The notes under the pieces: model-generated | Told to the model about the DNA's origin: nothing | The model's database searches: none | What the model saw: only the letters and a program-made list of their open reading frames with translations | Shown here: positions 24,408-34,494 of the stretch, piece by piece | Numbering within the stretch: position 1 is the stretch's first letter | Layout of the letters: every line of letters begins with the position of its first letter | DNA from: Rhodoglobus sp. | Lineage (GTDB): Bacteria; Actinomycetota; Actinomycetes; Actinomycetales; Microbacteriaceae | Length of the DNA: 64,000 nt | Assembly: GCA_025463515.1 (NCBI GenBank) | Contig: JAODAQ010000054.1 | Coordinates: 33,072-97,071, forward strand | Reading direction: 5' to 3' | Made by a program: the position numbers and the translations under genes

Positions 24408-25346
24408 CTAGTCGAGCGGCCTCTCCAGCGCGAGGTCTGCGTCGATCACCCGGTGCGCGCGGGAGGTCTGCGCCAGCACGATGCCCACGAGCACTACTGC
24501 AGCGCCGACCAGCTGCAGGGCATCCAGCTCCTCGCCGAGCCACAGCCACGCGACGACGAACGCGAAGATCACCTCCGACGACGCGACGATGCCGGCGGGG
24601 GTCGCCTTCAAACGGCCGATCGCGGCGAACGACAGCAGGAACGGCGCGAACGAGCCCAGCACCACCAGCACGACCACCGGTATCCAGAGCGGCAGCACCA
24701 CGTCGGCGAGGTTGCCGCCGAGCGACACCGACTTGGCCGCGAGCGCGGGGTCCACGTTCCACCACCCGCTGAAGAAGGCCCAGAAGAGCGTCGCGAATCC
24801 ACTGGTCCAGAAGGCGACGGCAAGGGGGGATGTCGCGGTGACCTGCCTCTCGCCGACCAGGAAGTAGATCGCCAGCGTGACCGCCGCAGCCAGGGCCATC
24901 GCCACGCCGAAGCCGTCGAGGGAGCTCGACCAGACCTGCGCGACCACCGCCAGCCCGACCAGCACGAGCCCGATCGCGACCCACAGCCGTGCCTTGACCT
25001 TCTCCTTGAGGAAGAAGAACGCGACGACGGCCACCAGCAGGACGGCCAGGTACTCGAACAGCAGCGCGATGCCGACCGGCAGCAGCTGGATCGCGTAGGC
25101 GTAGGTCGCCTGCAGTGCGGCGATCCCGACTACGCCGAGGACGGCCATCACCGCGATCTGGCGCGGCGGCAGCCTGAAGCCCCGCCGGTCGACGACGAGC
25201 ATCACCGCGCCGGCGATGACGCACGTGCCGAGCGTGCGGAACTGCGTGACCTGCATCGGGTCGAGGCCGTTCTCCAGGATGACCTTCGTCATGCTCCCGT
25301 TCGCGCCGAACAGCAGCGCTGCGAGGAACCCGAAGAGGTAGCCCAC
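24408..25346 (-). CDS. EamA/DMT superfamily transporter
   Basis: The 312-residue protein has ten predicted helices in two repeated EamA units (the halves begin near GFLAALLFGANGSMTKV and GVAMALAAAVTLAIYFLV). These proteins export metabolites such as amino acids. The GTG start follows the aldo-keto reductase stop by one base, so the two genes are one operon. The cargo is unknown. Confidence 0.85.
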   Translation of the reverse strand: MGYLFGFLAALLFGANGSMTKVILENGLDPMQVTQFRTLGTCVIAGAVMLVVDRRGFRLPPRQIAVMAVLGVVGIAALQATYAYAIQLLPVGIALLFEYLAVLLVAVVAFFFLKEKVKARLWVAIGLVLVGLAVVAQVWSSSLDGFGVAMALAAAVTLAIYFLVGERQVTATSPLAVAFWTSGFATLFWAFFSGWWNVDPALAAKSVSLGGNLADVVLPLWIPVVVLVVLGSFAPFLLSFAAIGRLKATPAGIVASSEVIFAFVVAWLWLGEELDALQLVGAAVVLVGIVLAQTSRAHRVIDADLALERPLD

Positions 25347-25347
25347 C

Positions 25348-26358
25348 TCAGGAGGGGGAGCCGGTGCCGTGCACCGCGAACGGCTCGATGGCCGCGATCT
25401 CCTCCGCCGTGAGCGGCGCCGAGTCGAGCGCCGCGAGGTTGTCGTCGAGCTGCGCGACGCTGCTCGCGCCGATGAGGGCCGAGGTCACCTCCGGCACCCG
25501 CAGGACCCACGACAGCGCGAGCTGGGCGAGCGACTGTCCACGGCCGTCGGCGATCTGCTGCAGGCCGCGGACGCGGTCGAGGTACTCGGGCGTCATGTTG
25601 CGCTCACTGAGCCACTGCGTGGTGGCTGCGCGCGAGTCATCCGGAATGCCGTTCAGGTAGCGGTTGGTGAGCAGGCCCTGAGCGAGCGGGGAGAAGACGA
25701 TGCTGCCCACGCCGAGCTCGGCGAGCACGGGGAAGAGGCCGTCGTCCTCGATGTGGCGGTCGAACATGTTGTAGCGCGGCTGGTGGATGAGCAGGGGCAC
25801 CTTGTGCTCGGCGAGGGCCGCGTACGCCGCGCGGGTCTGCTCGGCGTTGTAGTTCGAGATTCCGACGTAGAGGGCCTTGCCGGAGTGCACCGCGCTCGCG
25901 AGGGCGCCCATCGTCTCCTCGATCGGGGTCTCGGGGTCGGGGCGGTGCGAGTAGAAGATGTCGAAGTAGTCGAGTCCGGTGCGCTTGAGCGAGGCGTCGA
26001 GCGAGGAGAGCACGTACTTGCGCGAGCCGAAGTCCTGGTACGGGCCGGTCCACATCGAGTAGCCGGCCTTGGACGAGATGATGAGCTCGTCGCGGTACGG
26101 GGCGAGGTCCTGGGCGAAGATCGCGCCGAAGTTGCTCTCCGCCGAGCCGGGGGGCGGGCCGTAGTTGTTCGCGATGTCGATGTGGGTCACACCGCGGTCG
26201 AACGCGCGCCGAAGGATCGCGCGCTGGGTGTCGAGGGGGCGGTCGTACCCGAAGTTGTTCCAGATCCCGAGGGAGATCTTCGGGAGCTTGAGGCCGCTGC
26301 GGCCCGTTCTCACGTATTCGAGCTGGTCGTAGCGGGCGGCGTCGGCGTCGTAGGGCAT
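25348..26358 (-). CDS. Aldo/keto reductase (L-glyceraldehyde 3-phosphate reductase-type)
   Basis: The 336-residue NADPH-dependent TIM-barrel enzyme has the family features THIDIANNYGPPPGSAE near residue 55 (catalytic Asp and Tyr), the active-site YFDIFYSHRPD near residue 130, and a cofactor-binding LIGASSVAQLDDNL near residue 300. It resembles the YghZ/GAP-reductase branch that reduces small aldehydes such as methylglyoxal. TAGGCT lies six bases before the ATG and GGAG also sits there. The DMT transporter gene follows one base after its stop. Confidence 0.9.
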   Translation of the reverse strand: MPYDADAARYDQLEYVRTGRSGLKLPKISLGIWNNFGYDRPLDTQRAILRRAFDRGVTHIDIANNYGPPPGSAESNFGAIFAQDLAPYRDELIISSKAGYSMWTGPYQDFGSRKYVLSSLDASLKRTGLDYFDIFYSHRPDPETPIEETMGALASAVHSGKALYVGISNYNAEQTRAAYAALAEHKVPLLIHQPRYNMFDRHIEDDGLFPVLAELGVGSIVFSPLAQGLLTNRYLNGIPDDSRAATTQWLSERNMTPEYLDRVRGLQQIADGRGQSLAQLALSWVLRVPEVTSALIGASSVAQLDDNLAALDSAPLTAEEIAAIEPFAVHGTGSPS

Positions 26359-26437
26359 GCTCCAAGCCTAGGGGGCGTCGCGTGGCGCATCCTGTGCAGG
26401 CGGCGTAACGTCGAAGGGCAACGAAAGGGGCTCAACG

Positions 26438-26650
26438 ATGAGCGACATGACCATGACCGGGCAGACCTGGGTGGCCTTCGGGCCGGCAGGAGCGGTCGGC
26501 TCCGTCCACGGAGTGGACGGCGGCTTCACCTTCAAGCTGGTAACGGATGACGGCTTCCGCGCCGTGTACCCGACCCTGGAGGCCGCGCAGGGCGCGCTCT
26601 ACTCGAGCCTGCTGCCCGGATCGGAGTGGCCGGAGTTCAAGGAGCACTAA
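26438..26650 (+). CDS. Small conserved hypothetical protein
   Basis: The 70-residue protein has an antiparallel beta pattern (TWVAFGPAGAVGSVHG, FTFKLVTDDGFRAVYPTLEAA) and ends in an acidic helix. No family is recognised. AAAGGGG about eight bases upstream gives a normal ribosome site. A strong terminator follows, so it is a monocistronic unit. Confidence 0.6.
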   Translation: MSDMTMTGQTWVAFGPAGAVGSVHGVDGGFTFKLVTDDGFRAVYPTLEAAQGALYSSLLPGSEWPEFKEH

Positions 26651-26672
26651 GCCTCCTCCCCAGCACGCTCGA

Positions 26673-26709
26673 CGGCGATCGCTCCCCTGTTGGGGAGCGG
26701 TCGCCGTTT
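26673..26709 (+). terminator. Strong intrinsic terminator
   Basis: A 15-bp stem (CGGCGATCGCTCCCC against GGGGAGCGGTCGCCG, one G-U pair) with a TGTT loop is followed by TTTC. It lies 22 bases after the stop of the 70-residue protein gene and ends that transcript. Confidence 0.9.
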
Positions 26710-26833
26710 CGCTGTTGCGGGCCGGATGACACTGGCTGCGACGGATCCCGGGGGCGGCTTTCCCGGCACGAGTGCCGCACCCCGGGGTCTGTCTCCCATC
26801 CGAGCAGCATCTCCCCGAGTAGACGGAGCAGCC

Positions 26834-27316
26834 ATGACAGACACCATCACGATCACGGGCGTGGTCGCCACGATCCCGCGCCACATCCTCACGAGCGAAG
26901 GGCTCTCGATCACCTCGTTCCGCCTCGCGTCCGCCCAGCGCCGCTTCGACCGCTCGAAGGAGCGCTGGATCGACGTCGAGACGAACTGGTACACGATTAC
27001 GTCCTTCCGCCAGCTCGCGCTGAACGCCTCGATGTCGGTCGAGAAGGGCCAGCGGGTGCTCGTCACCGGGCGCCTGCGCATCCGGGAGTGGGACAACGGC
27101 GAGCGCGTCGGCACCACCGTCGACGTCGAGGCCGAGTCGATCGGCCACGACCTGGCGTGGGGCACGGCGACGTTCTCGCGCAGCATCGTCTCGAGTGCCG
27201 TGCCGACGGCGGCGGTGCCAGAGGCTGAGGCGGACGAGAGCCACGAGGAGTTGGAGCGGGACGAGGTGCACGACGGCGCGCCTGTCCTGGTGGAGGAACA
27301 GGCCGTGCCGTTCTAG
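26834..27316 (+). CDS. SSB-like single-stranded DNA-binding protein (OB fold)
   Basis: The 160-residue protein has an OB fold over residues 1-110, with ITITGVVATIPRHILTSEG, SFRLASAQRRFD, NWYTITSFRQLALNAS and VLVTGRLRIREW as in SSB. It is shorter than main actinobacterial SSBs and has an acidic Glu-rich tail ending AVPF rather than the usual acidic-IPF tip. It is probably a paralogue with an accessory or competence-type role, not the essential replication SSB. The ATG at 26834 follows GGAG. Confidence 0.8.
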   Translation: MTDTITITGVVATIPRHILTSEGLSITSFRLASAQRRFDRSKERWIDVETNWYTITSFRQLALNASMSVEKGQRVLVTGRLRIREWDNGERVGTTVDVEAESIGHDLAWGTATFSRSIVSSAVPTAAVPEAEADESHEELERDEVHDGAPVLVEEQAVPF

Positions 27317-27394
27317 GTGCCGCCCAGCCGGCGCACTCTAGAATCACTCAGGGACAGCGCCAACGGGCGCCGCAGCGATCGTCGGAAGGGCACC

Positions 27395-27877
27395 ATGGCT
27401 CGGAGTACTACTGCGGCCGCCGGGCTCGTGGGCGTTGCGCTCGTGGCGGTCCTGGCGCTCGCCGGCTGCGTGCCGTCGGCACCGACACCGGTGCCCACGG
27501 AGACTGCCGCGGTTCCCAGTTCGGGGCCGACCTCGACGGCTCCGGCTGTACCGGTGCTCGTGGAGGGCGGCACCGCGAAGGAGAACCAGCCGTACTTCGA
27601 CAAGGTGAACCTCGAGTACTTCACGGCCAACGGCACCGGGTCGAGCAAGGGCATCGTCGACAGCCTCGTCACGGCCGGCTTCCGGAAACAGGACATCGAG
27701 GTCACACCCGACCGCACCTCGATCGACCTGCAGGCGGACTCGATCGTCGTCTCGGTGCGGCTCAAGGGGGAGTGCCTGATCGGCGACTTCCAGGCGTCCG
27801 GCCTCAAGAGCATCGTGGCACCACTGCTCGGCACGGGCGGCTGCCTCATCGGCAAGACGCTCACCATCGACTGGTAG
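27395..27877 (+). CDS. Lipoprotein (DUF6993-like)
   Basis: The 160-residue protein has a lipobox (LALAGC, Cys near residue 26), a Pro/Thr/Ser-rich linker and a folded domain of about 100 residues (PYFDKVNLEYF, FRKQDIEVTPD, VRLKGECLIGDFQ, GGCLIGKTLTIDW). Two cysteines in the mature domain (GEC and GGC) may form a disulfide. The pattern fits actinobacterial DUF6993 lipoproteins, of unknown role. GGAAGG lies upstream of the ATG. Confidence 0.7.
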   Translation: MARSTTAAAGLVGVALVAVLALAGCVPSAPTPVPTETAAVPSSGPTSTAPAVPVLVEGGTAKENQPYFDKVNLEYFTANGTGSSKGIVDSLVTAGFRKQDIEVTPDRTSIDLQADSIVVSVRLKGECLIGDFQASGLKSIVAPLLGTGGCLIGKTLTIDW

Positions 27878-27905
27878 CCCTCCCGCGCTCTCCTAGAATC
27901 GACCC

Positions 27906-29588
<1,683 letters not shown>

Positions 29589-29593
29589 CGCCG

Positions 29594-30064
29594 ATGACAA
29601 GGCTCCACGTTGCGATCCCGCTCCGCTGGAGCGACTTCGACGCGTACGCCCACGTCAACAACGCCGAGATGCTGCGCCTCCTGGAGGAGGCGCGCATCCA
29701 GGCGTTCTGGCGGCCGGATGAGGGCGTGGGGCTCGACACCGCGATCCTGGACGCCCGCCCCGGCGCCGAGACGATCGGCCTCATCGCGCGCCAGGAGGTC
29801 GAGTACCTCGCGCCCATCCCGTACATGCGCTCGCCGATCGACATCGAGATGTGGATCGGGCGCCTCGGCGGGGCGAGCATCGAGATCTGCTACGAGATGT
29901 TCTCGCCCGAGGGCGTGACACCGCGGATCCTGTTCACGAAGGCGGCCACCACCCTGGTCATGGTGAACGCGGAGACGGGGCGTCCGGTGCGCATCTCCGA
30001 CAGCCTGCGCGAGGTCTGGGAGCCGTACGTCGAAGAGCCGGTGACGTTCACCAAGCGCGGCTAG
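29594..30064 (+). CDS. Acyl-CoA thioesterase (FadM/4HBT hotdog type)
   Basis: The 156-residue protein has the 4-hydroxybenzoyl-CoA thioesterase-type motif PLRWSDFDAYAHVNNAEML at residues 9-27 and the hotdog core that follows (EYLAPIPYMRSPIDIEMWI). Enzymes of this type hydrolyse acyl-CoA thioesters. It starts five bases after ettA and is probably in its operon. Its TAG stop interlocks with the convergent tesB stop in CTAG. Confidence 0.85.
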   Translation: MTRLHVAIPLRWSDFDAYAHVNNAEMLRLLEEARIQAFWRPDEGVGLDTAILDARPGAETIGLIARQEVEYLAPIPYMRSPIDIEMWIGRLGGASIEICYEMFSPEGVTPRILFTKAATTLVMVNAETGRPVRISDSLREVWEPYVEEPVTFTKRG

Positions 30065-30930
30065 CTCGACGGCACCCGCACGGTGATCTCCTGCGCGACG
30101 CTCGCGAGCAGCAGGCCGTCACGGCTGTAGATGCGCCCCTGCGAGAGGCCGCGCCCGCCGACGGCGGTCGGGGACTCCTGCACGTAGAGCATCCATTCGT
30201 CCACCCGCCCGAACCGGTGCAGCCACATCGCGTGGTCGAGGCTCGCGACCTTCAGCCCGGGCGTCGCCCACGGCAGGCCGTGCGCGCGCAGCACCGACTC
30301 CTGGATCGAGTAGTCGCTCGCGTAGACGAGGGCCGCGCGGTGCAGGGCGGGGTCGTCGGGCATCGGGCCGATGGTCTTGAGCCACACCGCCTGGTGGGGA
30401 ACGGTGCCGCCCTCGACGGCGAGGTAGATCGGGCTCGTGACGTAGCGGAGGTCGAAAGCGCGCCCGCTCGACCAGCCGCGGGCGACCGGATGATCGAAGC
30501 CGGCGAGCACGTCGGCCGCCGTGGGCAGCGAATCGGGGTCGGGGAGGTCGACGGGCATGTCGATCTGGTGGTCGAGGCCGGTGTCCTCGTCCTGGAAGGA
30601 GGCGATCATCGACAGGATGGGGAGCCCGCCCTGGTAGGCCTGAGTGCGGCGGGTCGAGAACGAGCGCCCGTCGTGGATGCGGTCGACCGAGAACGTGATG
30701 GGGAGGCCGATGTCGCCGGGCCGGAGGAAGTAGCCGTGCATCGAGTGGGGGTGGCGGCCGGCCTCGATGGTGCGCTGCGCCGCGACGAGGGACTGGGCGA
30801 GCACCTGCCCGCCGAAGACCCGCCCGTGGGGCATCCACTGGGTGGGGCCGGTGAAGATGTCCTCACTCGTGCGCGCGCCCGTGTCGGTGAGGTCGAGCGT
30901 CTCGAGGAGGCCGGTGAGTGGGTCGCTCAT
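30061..30930 (-). CDS. tesB: Acyl-CoA thioesterase II
   Basis: The 289-residue protein is a double-hotdog TesB enzyme. It has PHGRVFGGQVLAQSLVAA near residue 34, GYFLRPGDIGLPITFSVD near 65, and second-domain motifs LDHAMWLHRFGRVDEW near 227 and GRIYSRDGLLLASVAQE near the end. It hydrolyses medium- to long-chain acyl-CoA. TAAACT lies seven bases before the ATG. It is divergent from a hypothetical gene across only 21 bases. Confidence 0.94.
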   Translation of the reverse strand: MSDPLTGLLETLDLTDTGARTSEDIFTGPTQWMPHGRVFGGQVLAQSLVAAQRTIEAGRHPHSMHGYFLRPGDIGLPITFSVDRIHDGRSFSTRRTQAYQGGLPILSMIASFQDEDTGLDHQIDMPVDLPDPDSLPTAADVLAGFDHPVARGWSSGRAFDLRYVTSPIYLAVEGGTVPHQAVWLKTIGPMPDDPALHRAALVYASDYSIQESVLRAHGLPWATPGLKVASLDHAMWLHRFGRVDEWMLYVQESPTAVGGRGLSQGRIYSRDGLLLASVAQEITVRVPSS

Positions 30931-30951
30931 GACCTGTAGTTTAGAGAACCT
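30931..30951. promoter_or_regulatory. Shared, nearly symmetrical divergent promoter (21-bp gap)
   Basis: TAGTTTA at 30937-30943 reads as TAAACTA on the other strand. TAAACT is placed seven bases from the tesB ATG, and TAGTTT nine bases from the plus-strand ATG. One AT-rich element thus probably serves as -10 in both directions. Confidence 0.55.
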
Positions 30952-31650
30952 ATGAGCCGCTCATTCACTCTCGTGGATTCCCTCGCCCTCGGCGACCTGC
31001 ACGTGTTCCTCGGTCGCGCCCTGCGCGTGGAGGACGGCTCGGTGCGCCTCATCGCGGGGTCGGGCGTGCTCGCGGTCTACGTCTCGGTGCTGCATCCGGC
31101 CGGCCTTCTCGACGAGAGCCCCACGGTGCTCGGCCTGCGCACGTTCGCCCTGGTGCGGGGCGCGGAGGACGAGGGTGACGGCTCGTTCGACGTCGTCGTG
31201 CCGACCAGGTCGCTGCTCATGCGCGCGGAGGGCAAGCTCGAGGCCGCGACGGCGGCCGTCGCCGAGCCGGTCAGCGTGAGCCTTCCGCTCGAGGTCAACT
31301 CCGTGTCGTGGGCGGCGATCTCGCCGCCGCGCGGGGGATGGCTCGCACTCGAGTCCGTGGCGTCGGGAACGCTCGACGCGGTCGCCCGTGCGGGAATCGA
31401 CGAGGTTGCGGCAGCCATTCCGACCGGCACCGGGGAGCAGATCGTGCACCGGGTCCGCAGCGAGATCTGGGGCCGCCCGCTCACCGGCTTCGACCACATC
31501 CCCGGGGGTGCGGCGTTCGCCGCCCTGAGCCTGGGGTTCCTCGGGGATGACGACGTTGTCGCCGTCTACGAGACGGGCCCGTGGACCCGCCTCACCACCC
31601 GTCGCGGGCACATCCTCGTCAAGCGCCGCGCGTGGGCGCTCGCCCGTTAG
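30952..31650 (+). CDS. Conserved hypothetical protein
   Basis: The 232-residue soluble protein has no recognised motif. It starts with a beta-rich part (LGDLHVFLGRALRVEDGSVRL, residues 13-33) and continues with alternating hydrophobic/acidic stretches. The end (LTTRRGHILVKRRAW) is basic. It resembles uniform-length actinobacterial hypotheticals and has no signal peptide. It is divergent from tesB and convergent with a DUF2510 protein. Confidence 0.65.
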   Translation: MSRSFTLVDSLALGDLHVFLGRALRVEDGSVRLIAGSGVLAVYVSVLHPAGLLDESPTVLGLRTFALVRGAEDEGDGSFDVVVPTRSLLMRAEGKLEAATAAVAEPVSVSLPLEVNSVSWAAISPPRGGWLALESVASGTLDAVARAGIDEVAAAIPTGTGEQIVHRVRSEIWGRPLTGFDHIPGGAAFAALSLGFLGDDDVVAVYETGPWTRLTTRRGHILVKRRAWALAR

Positions 31651-31659
31651 AAGCGCTGG

Positions 31660-32286
31660 CTAGTAGTACGTGGGCATCTGGGACACCATCCCGGCGACCA
31701 GGAAGCCCACCCACGAGATGGTGAAGATGAAGGTCAGGACGATGATCGCGATGACCACCCACATGACCGCGAGGCCCTTGCCGGTGCGCCGCTTGGTGAC
31801 GACCGCGCGGCCGATCGCGTAGACCGGGTACCCCGCGAGGCCGAAGAAGCCCCAGGCCCAGTGGAACGGCTTCGGAACGCCCGCGGCCTTGAGCCAGCGC
31901 CAGTCGAGCCACGAGAACAGGACGACGAGCGCCCCGAGCACCCAGCCGCTCACGCTCAGCAGGATGAACGCCGGCGAGGTCATCATCTGGAGCTGCACCC
32001 GCGTCGCCGAGTCCGGGTCGCTCGGGTCGAGCCCGGTCATGAAGCCGGCGAAGATGCCGGGGAGAAGCGCGCCGAGGAACGGGAGGGTGAGGTAGGGCAC
32101 GAAGACGACGAGCCAGATCCACACGTTGTAGACCCGCGTGCCCTCGGGCGCCTTGAGGGCTGCCGCGGGGGTGTACGGGTCGCTGTAGTTCTCGGTCCAC
32201 TGGGCGCCGTCCCACCAGCGGTTGCGCTGGGGGTTCGCGGGGTCGGCGTACCAGCCGGCGGGCGTGGAGTTTGCGGGGGTGGTCAT
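31660..32286 (-). CDS. DUF2510 membrane protein
   Basis: The 208-residue protein has an N-terminal DUF2510 motif (AGWYADPANPQRNRWWDGAQWTENY, residues 10-34, quoted in part), followed by four membrane helices (about 50-75, 95-120, 135-155 and 175-200). DUF2510 is a short soluble domain of unknown role, usually fused to membrane helices in actinobacteria. GAGGAA lies seven bases before the ATG. Confidence 0.8.
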   Translation of the reverse strand: MTTPANSTPAGWYADPANPQRNRWWDGAQWTENYSDPYTPAAALKAPEGTRVYNVWIWLVVFVPYLTLPFLGALLPGIFAGFMTGLDPSDPDSATRVQLQMMTSPAFILLSVSGWVLGALVVLFSWLDWRWLKAAGVPKPFHWAWGFFGLAGYPVYAIGRAVVTKRRTGKGLAVMWVVIAIIVLTFIFTISWVGFLVAGMVSQMPTYY

Positions 32287-32339
32287 CGTGCGTTCCTCTC
32301 GACGGGGTGCAGCTGCACTATGGGGATGATGCGGTCCGT

Positions 32340-32705
32340 CTACTCCTGGTAGCCCGCGAAGCCGGGGTTGCGCGAGGCGAAGCGGTTGAAGAGCGTGTCG
32401 CGCAACTCGCTGTCGACGGGCTCGGCGGTCGCGTCGAACTCCTCGATGCCGCGATCGGATGCCTGCTCGACCTTCACCTCGGGGTGCACCACCAGGTTGT
32501 GGTACCAGGCGGGGTTCTCGGGGGCGCCGGCCTTCGACGCGATCACGAAGAGGCCCTCGGGCTCGGCGAAGTACATCATCGGGGCGATGCGCGGCTCGCC
32601 CGACTTCGCGCCGGTCGTGTGGAGCAGGAGCAGGTGCGAGCCGAAGTGCTCGACCACGCCGTTGTTGGTGCGGAACTGCTCGATGACGTTGTCGTTCCAG
32701 CTCAT
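32340..32705 (-). CDS. Nitroreductase/quinone reductase family (deazaflavin-dependent oxidoreductase type)
   Basis: The 121-residue split-barrel protein has the Ddn-family signature LLLHTTGAKSGEPRIAPMMYF near residue 26 (quoted in part) and SKAGAPENPAWYHNLVVHP near residue 57. These bind F420 or flavin. Relatives reduce quinones or nitro-compounds. The ATG overlaps the stop of the upstream flavin dehydrogenase, and TAGCGT lies seven bases upstream, so it can be transcribed with or without that gene. Confidence 0.85.
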   Translation of the reverse strand: MSWNDNVIEQFRTNNGVVEHFGSHLLLLHTTGAKSGEPRIAPMMYFAEPEGLFVIASKAGAPENPAWYHNLVVHPEVKVEQASDRGIEEFDATAEPVDSELRDTLFNRFASRNPGFAGYQE

Positions 32706-34363
32706 GCTTCCAACGCTACCGCGCGGCCGGCGGTTCGCCCGGTGAACAGGCAGCCGCCGAGGAACGTGCCCTCGAGCGAGCGGTAGCCGTGGATGCCCCC
32801 GCCGCCGAAACCGCTGGCCTCGCCTGCGGCGTAGAGGCCCGGGACGGGCTCGCCGTTCGCCCCGAGGGCGCGGCCGCTCAGGTCGGTCTGGATGCCGCCG
32901 AGGCTCTTGCGGGTGAGGATGTGCAGTTTGACCGCGATGAGCGGCCCCGCCGAGGGGTCGAGGATGCGGTGCGGCTTGGCGACGCGGATGAGCTTGTCGC
33001 CGCGGTAGTGGCGGGCCTGGCGGATGGCGTTGATCTGGGCATCCTTGGAGAAGTCGTTGGCGAGCTCTCGGTCGCGCGCCTCGATCTCGTTGCGGACGAG
33101 GGCCGCGTCGATGGTGACATCCGGCGACTTCTCCTGCATGCGCGAGATGAGCTCCTCGAGGGTGTCGGCGACGATGAAGTCCTCGCCCTTCTCCTTGAAC
33201 GCCTCGACGGGCCCTGTGGCCCCCTTGCCGAGGCGCTGCTTGAGCAGCTCGCGCACGCTCTTGCCGGTCAGGTCGGGGTTCTGCTCGCTGCCGGAGAGGG
33301 CGAACTCCTTCTCGATGATGGCCTGGGTGAGCACGAACCACGAGTACTCGTAGCCGGTCGCGGCGATGTGCTCGAGCGTGCCGAGGGTGTCGAAGCCGGG
33401 GAAGAGCGGCACCGGCAGGCGCTTGCCCGTGGCATCCAGCCAGATGCTCGACGGGCCGGGGAGGATCCGGATGCCGTGCCGCTCCCACACGGGCGCGTAG
33501 TTGGTGATGCCCTCGACGTAGTGCCACATGCGGTCGCCGTTGACGAGCCGCGCGCCGGCCTTCTCGGCGATGCCGAGCATCCGGCCGTCCACGTGCGCCG
33601 GCACGCCGCTCAGCAGGTGCTTCGGGGCCGCGCCCATGGACTTCGGCCACTGCTTGCGCACGAGGTCGTGGTTGCCGCCGATGCCGCCGCTGGTCACGAT
33701 CGTGGCGGCCGCGCGCTCGTCGAACTCGCCCACCGCGTCCCGGTTGCTCGGGGCGCCGCGCTCGGCGTCGTCCGGTGCGAGGATCGTGCCGCGCGCGCCC
33801 ACGACCGCGCCCTTCTCGACCACGAGCTCGTCCACGCGGTGCCGGAACTTGAGGGTGACCAGACCCGCAGCTGCGCCCTCGCGGACGATCTTGACGAACG
33901 GCTCGAGGATGCCCGGCCCGGTGCCCCACGTGATGTGGAACCGCGGCACGGAGTTGCCGTGCCCGTTGGCGGTGTACCCGCCGCGCTCGGCCCACCCGAC
34001 GACCGGGAAGAACGACACGCCCTTCTCCCGCAGCCACGACCGCTTCTCGCCGGCGGCGAAGATGAGGTACGCCTCGGCCCACTGGCGCGCCCAGTCGTCC
34101 TCGGGTCGGTCGAAGCCCGCACTGCCGAACCAGTCCTGGCGGGCGAGCTCGAACGAGTCCTTCACGCCCATGCGCCGCTGCTCGGGGGAGTCGATGAGGA
34201 AGAGCCCGCCGAACGACCACCACGCCTGACCGCCGAAACTGGCCTCGGGCTCCTGCTCGAGGATGGTGACGGTCTTTCCGGCGGCCACGAGCTCGGAGGC
34301 CGCGACGAGGCCGGCGAGCCCGGCGCCGACGACAATGGCGTGCGCGGGGGTGGTGGGGGTCAT
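32702..34363 (-). CDS. FAD-binding dehydrogenase (fumarate reductase/KstD-like fold)
   Basis: The 553-residue protein has an N-terminal FAD-binding GAGLAGLVAASEL motif (residues 13-25) followed by an E at the end of beta-2 (ILEQE). It has the GGQAWWSFGGLFLI family block near residue 45 and a C-terminal FAD contact, PGLYAAGEASGFGGGGIHG, near residue 510. Relatives dehydrogenate steroids or other alicyclic substrates; this one is usually just called FAD-binding dehydrogenase. TAGCAT lies seven bases before the ATG. The downstream deazaflavin-type gene overlaps its stop. Confidence 0.85.
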   Translation of the reverse strand: MTPTTPAHAIVVGAGLAGLVAASELVAAGKTVTILEQEPEASFGGQAWWSFGGLFLIDSPEQRRMGVKDSFELARQDWFGSAGFDRPEDDWARQWAEAYLIFAAGEKRSWLREKGVSFFPVVGWAERGGYTANGHGNSVPRFHITWGTGPGILEPFVKIVREGAAAGLVTLKFRHRVDELVVEKGAVVGARGTILAPDDAERGAPSNRDAVGEFDERAAATIVTSGGIGGNHDLVRKQWPKSMGAAPKHLLSGVPAHVDGRMLGIAEKAGARLVNGDRMWHYVEGITNYAPVWERHGIRILPGPSSIWLDATGKRLPVPLFPGFDTLGTLEHIAATGYEYSWFVLTQAIIEKEFALSGSEQNPDLTGKSVRELLKQRLGKGATGPVEAFKEKGEDFIVADTLEELISRMQEKSPDVTIDAALVRNEIEARDRELANDFSKDAQINAIRQARHYRGDKLIRVAKPHRILDPSAGPLIAVKLHILTRKSLGGIQTDLSGRALGANGEPVPGLYAAGEASGFGGGGIHGYRSLEGTFLGGCLFTGRTAGRAVALEA

Positions 34364-34494
34364 GGCACCGATGCTAGCGTCGAGTCGAACCTGCGCAATG
34401 GCGCGCGGGTCCAGCTACGGTGCAATCCACCACGGCTGTGATTGGTCGCTCCGCTCAGGCTTACCTGCCGGCGGTGGAGCAGATCGGAGTGTGC

